NCBI GenBank assembly: GCA_903832475.1
Contig: CAILBQ010000538.1
Location: forward strand, 1-11,260
Direction: 5' to 3'
Source: an uncultured Acidobacteriota bacterium
GTDB lineage: Bacteria; Acidobacteriota; Terriglobia; Terriglobales; Acidobacteriaceae
DNA length: 11,260 nucleotides
Shown: piece after piece, positions 5,283-11,260 of the stretch
How the letters are laid out: the number at the start of each line of letters is the position of its first letter
How positions within the stretch are numbered: the first letter of the stretch is position 1
The notes under the pieces: generated by a model
Seen by the model: the letters and a program-made list of their open reading frames with translations, nothing else
Databases searched by the model: none
Told to the model about the DNA's origin: nothing
Position numbers and translations under genes: made by a program

Positions 5283-6557
5283 ATGGCTTTGGGTGTATTG
5301 AATAATCTCTCCGCACAGTACGCTTCCAACAACCTCAACAACACCAACGCGAGCCTGCAAAAGGTTCTGCAAGAGCTTTCGTCCGGTTCCAAGATCAATT
5401 CCGGCTCCGACGACGCCGCTGGCCTCTCGCTGGTCAATGGCCTGCAAGCCAACACCAACGCTCTCGCGCAGTCCTCTACCAACGCCAATGAAGGTGTCGG
5501 CCTGTTGCAAGTGGCCGACGGAGCTCTCTCGCAAGTGAATAACCTGCTTAACCGTGCTGTCACGCTGGCTACCGAAGTCGGCAACGGCACTCTCACCACC
5601 ACGCAAAGCGCGGCCGCCAACCAGGAGTATGCGTCGATTCTTTCCGAGATCAACAACATCGGCGCCACCACCACCTTCAACTCCAGCCAGGTCTTCACCG
5701 GCGCGTCCGCAGGCACCAGCATCTATACCGGCGACTCCACTACCACCGGCGCATCGATCGACAACCTCTACTTCGCGCCTCTCACCTCGGCCACCGTCGG
5801 CGACTCTGGCGGCACCGTTGTACAAAGCTCGTCGGGTGTCTTCTTCGATCTGTCGAAAGACTCGTCGACCGTCCTCACCACGGCAGCGTTGACGACGGAT
5901 ACCATTTCCGGCGGTATCAAGTTCACCGTAACCAACGCCGATGGAACCACCACCAACTTCACTACCACCGCCACCACCGTCAGCGGACTGATCGCCGAAA
6001 TCAACAAGGACGGCATCGCCGGTGTAACCGCCAGCCTCAGCACCTCTGGCGCGGTCGGCGACACTGCTAACGCCGTATCCACGGCTACCGGCTTGCTGCT
6101 CACCAATACCAACAGCAGCGTGGTTATCGCTACCGCCACCTTGAAGGATCTGACCTCGGCCGAAGCAGCTGCTCCGACCGCCTTCACTTCCACAAAGGGC
6201 ACCGAAACCATCAGCTACCAGCTCGGTGCGAACGAGTCAACCACCAACCTCGCCACTACCGATCTGCTCAATTCCAGCGACGCCCAGACTGCGCTGACCA
6301 CCATCAACGCGGCCATCAACAATGTTTCCGCCCAGCGCGGCTACCTCGGAGCCCAGGTCAACACACTCAACGCGGCTTCGCAGGTTTCCACCACACAGCA
6401 GGAAAACATCACCTCCGCACAGAACGCTGTTCAGGCCACCGACTATGCGGCCGCGACCTCGGCTCTGTCCAAGTATGAAATCTTGAGCCAGACCGGCATC
6501 TCCGCCCTGGCCCAGGCCAACAGTCTGCAGCAGGAAGTTACCAAGCTGCTGCAGTAG
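5283..6557 (+). CDS. fliC: Flagellin, the filament subunit
   Basis: Flagellin is exported through the flagellar secretion channel and polymerises into the filament under the FliD cap. The 424-residue protein has a typical D0/D1 N-terminus (LNNLSAQYASNNLNN, then LQELSSGSKINSGSDDAAGL at about 30-48 and NNLLNRAVTLATEVGNGT at 86-103). The C-terminal D1/D0 spans about 339-424, ending ISALAQANSLQQEVTKLLQ. The central part (about 140-335) is Ser/Thr/Ala/Gly-rich and holds a hook-IN-like stretch at about 209-285. It has no Cys, Trp or His and no Met beyond the start, as is common in exported filament proteins. In the region equal to the TLR5 contact site, R91 and L95 are kept by eye alignment. ATG 5283 is preferred over 5262 because AGGAG precedes it and it gives the standard N-terminus MALGVLNN. 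It is driven by the sigma-28 promoter upstream. Confidence 0.97.
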   Translation: MALGVLNNLSAQYASNNLNNTNASLQKVLQELSSGSKINSGSDDAAGLSLVNGLQANTNALAQSSTNANEGVGLLQVADGALSQVNNLLNRAVTLATEVGNGTLTTTQSAAANQEYASILSEINNIGATTTFNSSQVFTGASAGTSIYTGDSTTTGASIDNLYFAPLTSATVGDSGGTVVQSSSGVFFDLSKDSSTVLTTAALTTDTISGGIKFTVTNADGTTTNFTTTATTVSGLIAEINKDGIAGVTASLSTSGAVGDTANAVSTATGLLLTNTNSSVVIATATLKDLTSAEAAAPTAFTSTKGTETISYQLGANESTTNLATTDLLNSSDAQTALTTINAAINNVSAQRGYLGAQVNTLNAASQVSTTQQENITSAQNAVQATDYAAATSALSKYEILSQTGISALAQANSLQQEVTKLLQ

Positions 6558-6575
6558 TCCAACGCAAACAACTCC

Positions 6576-6606
6576 GGGGAAGGTGGCGACACCTTCCCCC
6601 TTTTTT
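6576..6606 (+). terminator. Strong intrinsic terminator after flagellin
   Basis: GGGGAAGGTG (6576-6585) pairs perfectly with CACCTTCCCC (6590-6599) around a GCGA loop of the stable GNRA class, followed by C and six T (6601-6606). It begins 19 bases after the flagellin stop. It should end most flagellin transcripts before fliD. A second small perfect repeat, GGCTG (6608-6612) / CAGCC (6618-6622), follows at once. Confidence 0.93.
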
Positions 6607-6707
6607 GGGCTGCCAGTCAGCCAGGTGCAAGCGATCTGAAAAATTCTTAACTCATTCACTGCGGGCACTGGTCATCCGCCTGCCGCATCCTCAGGGGGGA
6701 GATTCTC

Positions 6708-8396
6708 ATGGGCATTGTGGGTATCAGCTTTGGCTCACCAACCGCCGGCACTGGCTTTGACGTCAGCTCGACAGTCAGCCAGATCGTCGCCAACCTGCAA
6801 AATGTGGAAACACCCTGGAAGACCCAGCTCTCCTCGCTCGAAAGCCAGGACTCAGTCATCTCCACCCTGGGTGGCTTACTCTCCACCCTGTCTACCGACG
6901 TAGGCAACCTGACTGAGATCCAGGGCGTGCTTTCCGGCAAGCAGGGATCCAGCTCCGATACCAACGTGCTCGCACTGACCTCGGCTTCCAACTCCGCCGT
7001 AGCCGGCACTCACAACATCGTCGTCAACTCTCTCGCCGCGACTTCTTCCGGCTACATGACCGAGATCACCAACGCCTCCGACAGCCTCGCTGGCTCCATC
7101 AGCATCAAGGTTGGTTCCGGCACGGCCCAGACCATCACCGTCGGCGCTTCCAGCAACACCCTGGCCACCCTGGCCACGGCCATCAATTCCGCCGGTATCG
7201 GCGTCACCGCCAGCGTGCTCACAGACGCCACGGGCTCCCGGCTCTCTCTCGTTTCCTCAACCTCCGGCGCCGGCGGAAACCTCACCATCACCTCCGCGCT
7301 CACCGACTCCACGACTTCCGCGGCTCTGGCTTACACCGCCGCTACCACCGGCGTCAACGCCAGTTTCACCGTCGACGGCGTCGCCGTCTCCTCCGCCTCC
7401 AATACCGTCAGCTCCGTCCTCCCCGGCATCACCTTCCAATTGCTCGCGCCTTCACCCGTCACCAGCGGCACTCCCGAAACGGTCCAGGTCGAGATACTGA
7501 ATAACAATACCGCGGTGGTCAGCTCTGTCTCCCAGATGGTCACCGACTATAACGCCGTCGTCAGCGCCATCAATACCCAGGAAACCAAGAGCACTTCCGG
7601 CGCCGCCCAGCCGCTGTTCGGCACACCCACTCTCAGCCTGCTCCAGGAGCAGCTTCTCTCCGCCATCGGCGGCAGCACGCCCGCGGGCTACCTCACCGCC
7701 ATCGGCCACTCCAGCGATACCCTCTCCGGCTCGCTCTCCATTGCTGTCGGCACTGGCGCCGCCACTTCCTTCAACCTCAGCACCCTGGCCGCCGGCAGCC
7801 AGAACCTCACCGGCCTGGCCGCCGCCATCAACGCCGCCAAAATCGGCGTTAGCGCCAGCGTTATCAAAGACTCGGCCGGCCTCTCACGACTTTCCCTGAC
7901 CGCAACCACCTACGGTTCGGCTCTCGATGTCACCTCCTCGGTAACCGATACAACATCGAGCACCGCTCTCGCCTGGAACGCCAGCAGCGATATCAAGAGC
8001 CTGCTCTCCCTCGGTGTTTCGCAAAACAACGACGGCACGATCTCGCTCGACCAGAATTCACTCAACTCTGAGCTCAACTCCGACTACTCCGGCGTCGTCG
8101 CCTTCTTCCAGAATTCATACGACTGGGGTACGTCCTTCTCTACCACCGTTGACAGCCTCGGCACTTCCTCGACCACCGGAACCCTTTCCCTGGCTCTGAG
8201 ATCCGATAGCTCCATCGAGTCTTCCCTCAATCTCAATATTTCCAACGAACAGACCCTCATCTCAGCACAGCAGTCCAGCCTGACCCTGGAATTGACCAGT
8301 GCCAATGAGATTCTCCAATCGATTCCGTCCAACCTCAACATGGTCAACGAGCTGTATTCAGCCATCACAGGCTACGTAGCTCCTAAACTCGGCTAA
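6708..8396 (+). CDS. fliD: Flagellar filament cap protein FliD (hook-associated protein 2)
   Basis: FliD forms the oligomeric cap at the filament tip and guides flagellin folding. The N-terminal domain is clear: SFGSPTAGTGFDVSSTVSQIV (about 7-27) and the coiled segment to about 70 with WKTQLSSLESQDSVISTLGG. The C-terminal domain includes MVTDYNAVVSAI (277-288), a LGVSQNNDGTISLD strand pattern (435-448) and a final amphipathic helix (about 510-550). At 562 residues it is longer than E. coli FliD (468). The extra length comes largely from a second hook-IN-like module at about 327-425, set inside the C-terminal domain and resembling the first at about 115-211. An AGGGGGGAGA ribosome site precedes the ATG. 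It lies after the flagellin terminator, so it needs readthrough or its own promoter; I found no convincing one in 6607-6707. Confidence 0.95.
   Translation: MGIVGISFGSPTAGTGFDVSSTVSQIVANLQNVETPWKTQLSSLESQDSVISTLGGLLSTLSTDVGNLTEIQGVLSGKQGSSSDTNVLALTSASNSAVAGTHNIVVNSLAATSSGYMTEITNASDSLAGSISIKVGSGTAQTITVGASSNTLATLATAINSAGIGVTASVLTDATGSRLSLVSSTSGAGGNLTITSALTDSTTSAALAYTAATTGVNASFTVDGVAVSSASNTVSSVLPGITFQLLAPSPVTSGTPETVQVEILNNNTAVVSSVSQMVTDYNAVVSAINTQETKSTSGAAQPLFGTPTLSLLQEQLLSAIGGSTPAGYLTAIGHSSDTLSGSLSIAVGTGAATSFNLSTLAAGSQNLTGLAAAINAAKIGVSASVIKDSAGLSRLSLTATTYGSALDVTSSVTDTTSSTALAWNASSDIKSLLSLGVSQNNDGTISLDQNSLNSELNSDYSGVVAFFQNSYDWGTSFSTTVDSLGTSSTTGTLSLALRSDSSIESSLNLNISNEQTLISAQQSSLTLELTSANEILQSIPSNLNMVNELYSAITGYVAPKLG
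7050..7340 (+). repeat. FliD internal module, copy 1 (hook-IN-like)
   Basis: Encodes FliD residues 115-211. It opens with GYMTEI and SDSLAGSISIKVGSGTAQ, has TLATLATAINSAGIGVTASV in the middle and ends near AALAYTA. The pattern fits the flagellin hook-IN motif family. It resembles copy 2 along its whole length, with landmark residues about 212-214 positions apart. Confidence 0.65.
7686..7982 (+). repeat. FliD internal module, copy 2 (hook-IN-like)
   Basis: Encodes FliD residues 327-425. GYLTAI, SDTLSGSLSIAVGTGAAT, LTGLAAAINAAKIGVSASV and TALAWNA align in order with copy 1. It interrupts the C-terminal domain between LLQEQLLSAI and the LLSLGVSQNNDG segment, which are close together in shorter FliD proteins. 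Confidence 0.65.
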
Positions 8397-8426
8397 GCGC
8401 CACCCCGCTTCCCGGAGAGAATCACA

Positions 8427-8897
8427 ATGGCAACTTATCAGGAGCACGCACTGGATGGAGCTTCGCCGGTTGAACTCGTCGTCGCCCTTTACGATGGCAT
8501 CATCCGCTTCCTCTATGCCGCACTCGCCGCAGCGGAACGAGACGACGTCGTCGCCCGTCGAGTCGCCGTCAAGCGCGCCCTGGCAATCGTGATCCATCTG
8601 CAGGCGCGACTGCGCATGGATATCGGGGGGCGGCCCGCAGAAGTCCTGAGTGAGTTCTACGCTTCTGTTTTCGCTCTGATCCTGCAGGCCTCTTCCGGAA
8701 ACTCTCCGCAGCGTTTCGAGGCCGCTATCCACTGTGTGCGAGATATCCGCGACGCCTGGCGTCAGGTCTCCGCAGACCCCAGCACAGACTTTCATCTCAA
8801 GCAGGCAAAAAGCGCGTCCAGTCTGCTGCCCGGCCATGCTCCCGAAATTGTCCAAATCCCGGCAGAGGTCGACTCAGGATCACGCTGGACCGCCTGA
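8427..8897 (+). CDS. fliS: Flagellin export chaperone FliS
   Basis: FliS binds the C-terminal D0 region of flagellin in the cytoplasm, keeps it unpolymerised and delivers it to the export gate. The family start is clear: TYQEHALDGASPVELVVALYDGIIRFL (about 3-29), followed by a helical bundle (VAVKRALAIVIHLQARLRMDIGG at about 46-68, then LSEFYASVFALILQAS at 74-89, and FEAAIHCVRDIRDAWRQV at about 97-114). At 156 residues it is somewhat longer than the usual 125-140; the extra is a C-terminal tail after about 115 without recognised motifs. GGAGA lies eight bases before the ATG. It follows fliD by 30 bp, so the two are co-transcribed. Its stop is only 14 bp from the convergent ABC transporter stop, and no terminator was seen between them. 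Confidence 0.92.
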   Translation: MATYQEHALDGASPVELVVALYDGIIRFLYAALAAAERDDVVARRVAVKRALAIVIHLQARLRMDIGGRPAEVLSEFYASVFALILQASSGNSPQRFEAAIHCVRDIRDAWRQVSADPSTDFHLKQAKSASSLLPGHAPEIVQIPAEVDSGSRWTA

Positions 8898-8911
8898 AAG
8901 CCACTCCCAAG

Positions 8912-10687
8912 CTATCCCGTAACCGACAGTTCTTCTTCCAGGAGTTGCTTCTCATACAGCCCGGCATAGTATCCACCCCGTGCAAGCAGTTGCTCGTGCG
9001 TGCCCAGTTCGATCACCCGCCCCGCCGCAAGCACCGCGATCTGGTCCGCATCTCGCACTGTTGAAATGCGATGCGAAATCAAAATAGTCGTGCAGTCTTT
9101 GGCATACCCCCGAAGTCCCTGCAGAATCCGCTCCTCCGTGTATGTATCGACGCTGGCCAACGCATCGTCAAGGATAAGAATTCGCGGATGCCGCAGCAGC
9201 GCCCGCGCAATTGAAGTCCGCTGCTTCTGACCGCCCGACAGCGTCAATCCACGCTCCCCGACCATGGTCTCAAACCCCTGCGGAAACTCCTCAAACTCCT
9301 TGCGAATATAAGCGGCCTCGGCCGCCTCCAGCATCTCTTCCCGCGTTGCATCGTGCGCGCCAAGACACAGGTTCTCGCGAATCGTCTCGCTGAACAAAAA
9401 CGTCTCCTGCGGCACCACGCCAATATTCCCGCGCAGCACCTTCAGCGGATACTTCCGAATCGGCACGCCATCGATCAGCAGCGAATCTTCCGCCACATCC
9501 AGAAGCCGGGGAATCAGGTTGATCAGCGTTGACTTTCCCGAGCCCGTCGGTCCCACAACCGCCAGCGTCGAGCCCGCCGCCACTTTTAACGAAACATGGC
9601 AAAGCACCTTTGTATCTCCGTATCCAAACGACAGATCGCGAAACTCGATCTCTCCGCGCAGCACCGTGTCGGGCGCAATCGAAACATCGGCCCGGCTATC
9701 ATCGATATCAGGTTCCGCCTTCAAAATCTCATCCAGCCGCTTGATCGAAGCTGTTCCGCGCTGAAACAGATTGATCACCCATCCCACGGCAATAATGGGA
9801 AACGTGAGCAGGATCATGTAGGTGTTGAACGCCACAAAATCGCCCACCTGGATGGTGTGGTTGAGCACCAGTCGGCCGCCCGCAAACAGCGTGATCACGA
9901 GCGCCACGCCCAGCACAAATTCAAGCGTCGGCCACAGCATGCCCATCAACTGCACCAGCCGCAGCGCCCGCCCGATGTACTCCTGGTTGGCCCTTTCAAA
10001 TGAAGCAATCTGCGAGTCCTCGCGGGCGAACGCCCGTATCAGCCGCGCTCCGGAAAAATTCTCCTGCGCATGCGATGTGATTTCCGAAAAGCTAGCCTGG
10101 ATGCGCTCAAACCGTTCGTGAATCCGCGCTCCGAAGTATTGCACCAGGATGCTCGCGATCGGCATCGGCGCGAGTGCTACCAAAGTGAGCCACGGGCTGA
10201 TGCGCAGCAGAAAATACAGTGCTCCCACGCTGAACAGCACCGTATTCGCCGAGTACATGATCGCCGGGCCCAGCAGTTGCCGCACCGCGCTCAGGTCGTT
10301 GGTCAGCCGGGCCATGATGTCGCCCGTGCGATAGCGCTGGTAATAGCCAGAATCCTGCTTCTCCAATTGTTTGAAGAGATCGTTGCGCAGGTCGAACTCG
10401 ATCTCCCGCGAGATCCCGATCAATATCCACCGCGACGCATACAAAAACACGCCTTTTACAAGCGCGATCCCCACCAGCAGCCCTGCGTAGAACAGGATTT
10501 TCTGCCGCATCGCCGTACCCGCTGCGCCGGCATGGCTCATGTCGTTCAGATCATTCACTGCGCGCTCGATCACCTTGGGAAACAGTACCCAGATGGCATT
10601 GGTCGCGGTCAGCGCCAGCGTTCCCCACAGGTACCCCCACCGGTATCGCGCCATGTATCGAAACAGCGGCTTCAGATCTCGCAGCAT
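8912..10687 (-). CDS. ABC exporter half-transporter (membrane domain fused to ATPase), MdlA/MsbA-like
   Basis: A 591-residue export-type ABC protein. The membrane domain (about 15-310) has six likely helices and the usual RFRTGDIMARLTND-like coupling segment (YRTGDIMARLTND, 119-131). The ATPase domain shows Walker A GPTGSGKST (379-387), Q-loop Q427, signature LSGGQ (483-487), Walker B ILILD (503-507) and switch H539. The residue after Walker B, normally the catalytic Glu, is Asp (D508), followed by ALASVD as in MdlA-type proteins and the weaker half of some heterodimeric exporters. Substrate unknown. The open frame runs on to 11239, but that part is antisense to the SRPBCC gene and is rejected. 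ATG 10687 has GAGG very close; TTG 10714, preceded by AGGAAAGGA, is a real alternative. It is divergent from the SRPBCC gene and shares its operator region. Confidence 0.92.
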   Translation of the reverse strand: MLRDLKPLFRYMARYRWGYLWGTLALTATNAIWVLFPKVIERAVNDLNDMSHAGAAGTAMRQKILFYAGLLVGIALVKGVFLYASRWILIGISREIEFDLRNDLFKQLEKQDSGYYQRYRTGDIMARLTNDLSAVRQLLGPAIMYSANTVLFSVGALYFLLRISPWLTLVALAPMPIASILVQYFGARIHERFERIQASFSEITSHAQENFSGARLIRAFAREDSQIASFERANQEYIGRALRLVQLMGMLWPTLEFVLGVALVITLFAGGRLVLNHTIQVGDFVAFNTYMILLTFPIIAVGWVINLFQRGTASIKRLDEILKAEPDIDDSRADVSIAPDTVLRGEIEFRDLSFGYGDTKVLCHVSLKVAAGSTLAVVGPTGSGKSTLINLIPRLLDVAEDSLLIDGVPIRKYPLKVLRGNIGVVPQETFLFSETIRENLCLGAHDATREEMLEAAEAAYIRKEFEEFPQGFETMVGERGLTLSGGQKQRTSIARALLRHPRILILDDALASVDTYTEERILQGLRGYAKDCTTILISHRISTVRDADQIAVLAAGRVIELGTHEQLLARGGYYAGLYEKQLLEEELSVTG

Positions 10688-10746
10688 TTCCTCATTGTAC
10701 CGGCCATTCCACAATCCTTTCCTCGCCCTAATCTTCTTCAAAAATA

Positions 10747-10764
10747 CGCAACAAAAAGGTTGCG
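10747..10764. promoter_or_regulatory. Operator-like inverted repeat 1 (GCAAC-N6-GTTGC)
   Basis: CGCAAC (10747-10752) and GTTGCG (10759-10764) are perfect inverted arms around AAAAAG. The right arm overlaps the proposed -35 of the SRPBCC promoter and an 8-base palindrome TTGCGCAA (10760-10767). A second copy of the core lies 49 bp away. SRPBCC/AHSA1-like genes are often paired with ArsR-type repressors, whose sites are short inverted repeats of this kind; the regulator is not in the window. Confidence 0.6.
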
Positions 10765-10788
10765 CAATCTGAAAACCCGCGCTATCTT
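10760..10788 (+). promoter_or_regulatory. Candidate housekeeping promoter of the SRPBCC gene
   Basis: TTGCGC (10760-10765), a 17-base spacer and TATCTT (10783-10788) give a modest sigma-70-type match with ideal spacing. The predicted start near 10795 is 22 bases before the ATG. It lies between the two inverted repeats, an arrangement that supports repression. Confidence 0.45.
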
Positions 10789-10796
10789 CGAAATGT

Positions 10797-10812
10797 GCAA
10801 CTCGGAGGTTGC
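10797..10812. promoter_or_regulatory. Operator-like inverted repeat 2 over the start site and Shine-Dalgarno
   Basis: GCAAC (10797-10801) and GTTGC (10808-10812) flank TCGGAG. The element repeats the core of the upstream operator with the same 6-base spacer but a different spacer sequence. It covers the predicted transcription start and contains the GGAGG (10804-10808) that serves the SRPBCC gene. Confidence 0.6.
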
Positions 10813-10816
10813 CTAT

Positions 10817-11260
10817 ATGACCGTACAAACCGCCCAGTCCCAAGCAGCTCCCACCCCTGTCTCCAATCCCGCCCACACCATCGTCAAGCGTGTAGAAATC
10901 GAAGCCCCCGTCGCACGTGTCTGGAGCGCGCTCACCGACTACAAACAATTCAACCAGTGGTTTCAAGTCGAGATGGAAAGCCCCTTCGTGCCTGGGCACA
11001 AAGCCAGCGGCAAGATCGTCTATAAGAATAAGGAACATCTCCGCATGGAATTCGTCGTCCAGGCCCTCAAGCCGACGACCTATTTTGCCTACACCTGGCA
11101 TCCATTCGCGATCGACCCCAACGTTGACTACTCCAGCGAAACCCCGACCCTGGTCGAGTTTCATCTCGAAGCGACCCCTTCCGGAACTCTTCTTACCGTC
11201 ACCGAGTCCGTAATTCTCGAATCTCTCCCCGTCGGCCAAAAAGTCGGTATCGCTTTCTCC
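10817..11260 (+). CDS. SRPBCC (AHSA1/START-like) domain protein, 3' end outside window
   Basis: The frame from ATG 10817 stays open for 148 codons to the window edge. After a flexible Ala/Gln/Pro-rich start, the domain opens at about residue 22 with TIVKRVEIEAPVARVWSALTD, then YKQFNQWF and FVPGHKASGKI, the standard AHSA1-like (activator of Hsp90 ATPase homologue) pattern of a helix-grip fold with a ligand cavity. Later strands YFAYTWHPF and TLVEFHLEATPSGTLLTVTES continue the fold, so only a short C-terminus is missing. GGAGG (10804-10808) lies eight bases before the ATG. The ligand and role are unknown; such proteins are often encoded beside an ArsR-type regulator, which could follow just past the edge. 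Twin inverted repeats around its promoter suggest local repression. Confidence 0.88.
   Translation, partial: MTVQTAQSQAAPTPVSNPAHTIVKRVEIEAPVARVWSALTDYKQFNQWFQVEMESPFVPGHKASGKIVYKNKEHLRMEFVVQALKPTTYFAYTWHPFAIDPNVDYSSETPTLVEFHLEATPSGTLLTVTESVILESLPVGQKVGIAFS

Noticed and set aside
5768..6211. Minus-strand frame opposite flagellin
   Set aside because: Val/Ala/Pro-rich mirror of the Thr/Ala/Ser-rich flagellin codons; an expected artefact of high GC third positions.
6669..6684. GG-N10-GC pattern before fliD as a sigma-54 promoter
   Set aside because: The flanking bases match the -24/-12 consensus poorly, and the start would fall at the ribosome site of fliD.
7052..7909. Several minus- and alternate-frame ORFs inside fliD
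   Set aside because: Low-complexity shadows of a Ser/Thr/Ala-rich gene with no ribosome sites or domains.
10688..11239. N-terminal extension of the ABC transporter frame giving a 775-residue protein
   Set aside because: It is antisense to the well-supported SRPBCC gene, is Gly/Asp-rich without domain features and crosses the operator region; the ABC family start fits 10687 or 10714.

Overview
The window looks like a chromosomal stretch of a flagellated, GC-rich Gram-negative bacterium, most likely an acidobacterium (Terriglobia-like). That placement is inferred from the look of the TPR, SprT-like and flagellin proteins and from the FlbD/MotA/MotB order; no marker gene proves it. No mobile element, CRISPR array, tRNA or rRNA was seen, and no gene-free stretch exceeds 300 bases.

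Layout. 1-420 (+) is the C-terminal part of a PPK2-type polyphosphate kinase, cut by the window edge. 546-1625 (-) is a secreted protein built as a sevenfold repeat with a cysteine pair in every unit, probably a seven-bladed beta-propeller. 1799-5051 (-) is a probable operon reading flbD, motA, motB, a TPR protein and a SprT-like zinc-protease-fold protein. 5283-8897 (+) is the filament module: flagellin (fliC), cap (fliD) and the flagellin chaperone (fliS). 8912-10687 (-) is an ABC exporter half-transporter converging on fliS. 10817-11260 (+) is an SRPBCC/AHSA1-like gene cut by the right edge.

How it works together. The divergent region 5052-5282 is the control hub of the flagellar block. 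It holds a very good sigma-28 (FliA) promoter for flagellin at exact 11-base spacing, a structured leader with GGA motifs, and a weaker sigma-28-like -10 element facing flbD. A strong intrinsic terminator with a GCGA tetraloop separates fliC from fliD, which would let flagellin be expressed far above the cap and chaperone. MotA and MotB (4-bp overlap) supply the stator, and FlbD is a small flagellar-cluster protein. The TPR and SprT-like proteins ride at the end of the motor operon with no known motility role.

The most notable points are the paired GCAAC-N6-GTTGC operators around the SRPBCC gene promoter, the cysteine-paired propeller whose Shine-Dalgarno sequence can be hidden in a hairpin, the duplicated hook-IN-like module inside FliD, and the linkage of a SprT-like protein to the flagellar motor operon.
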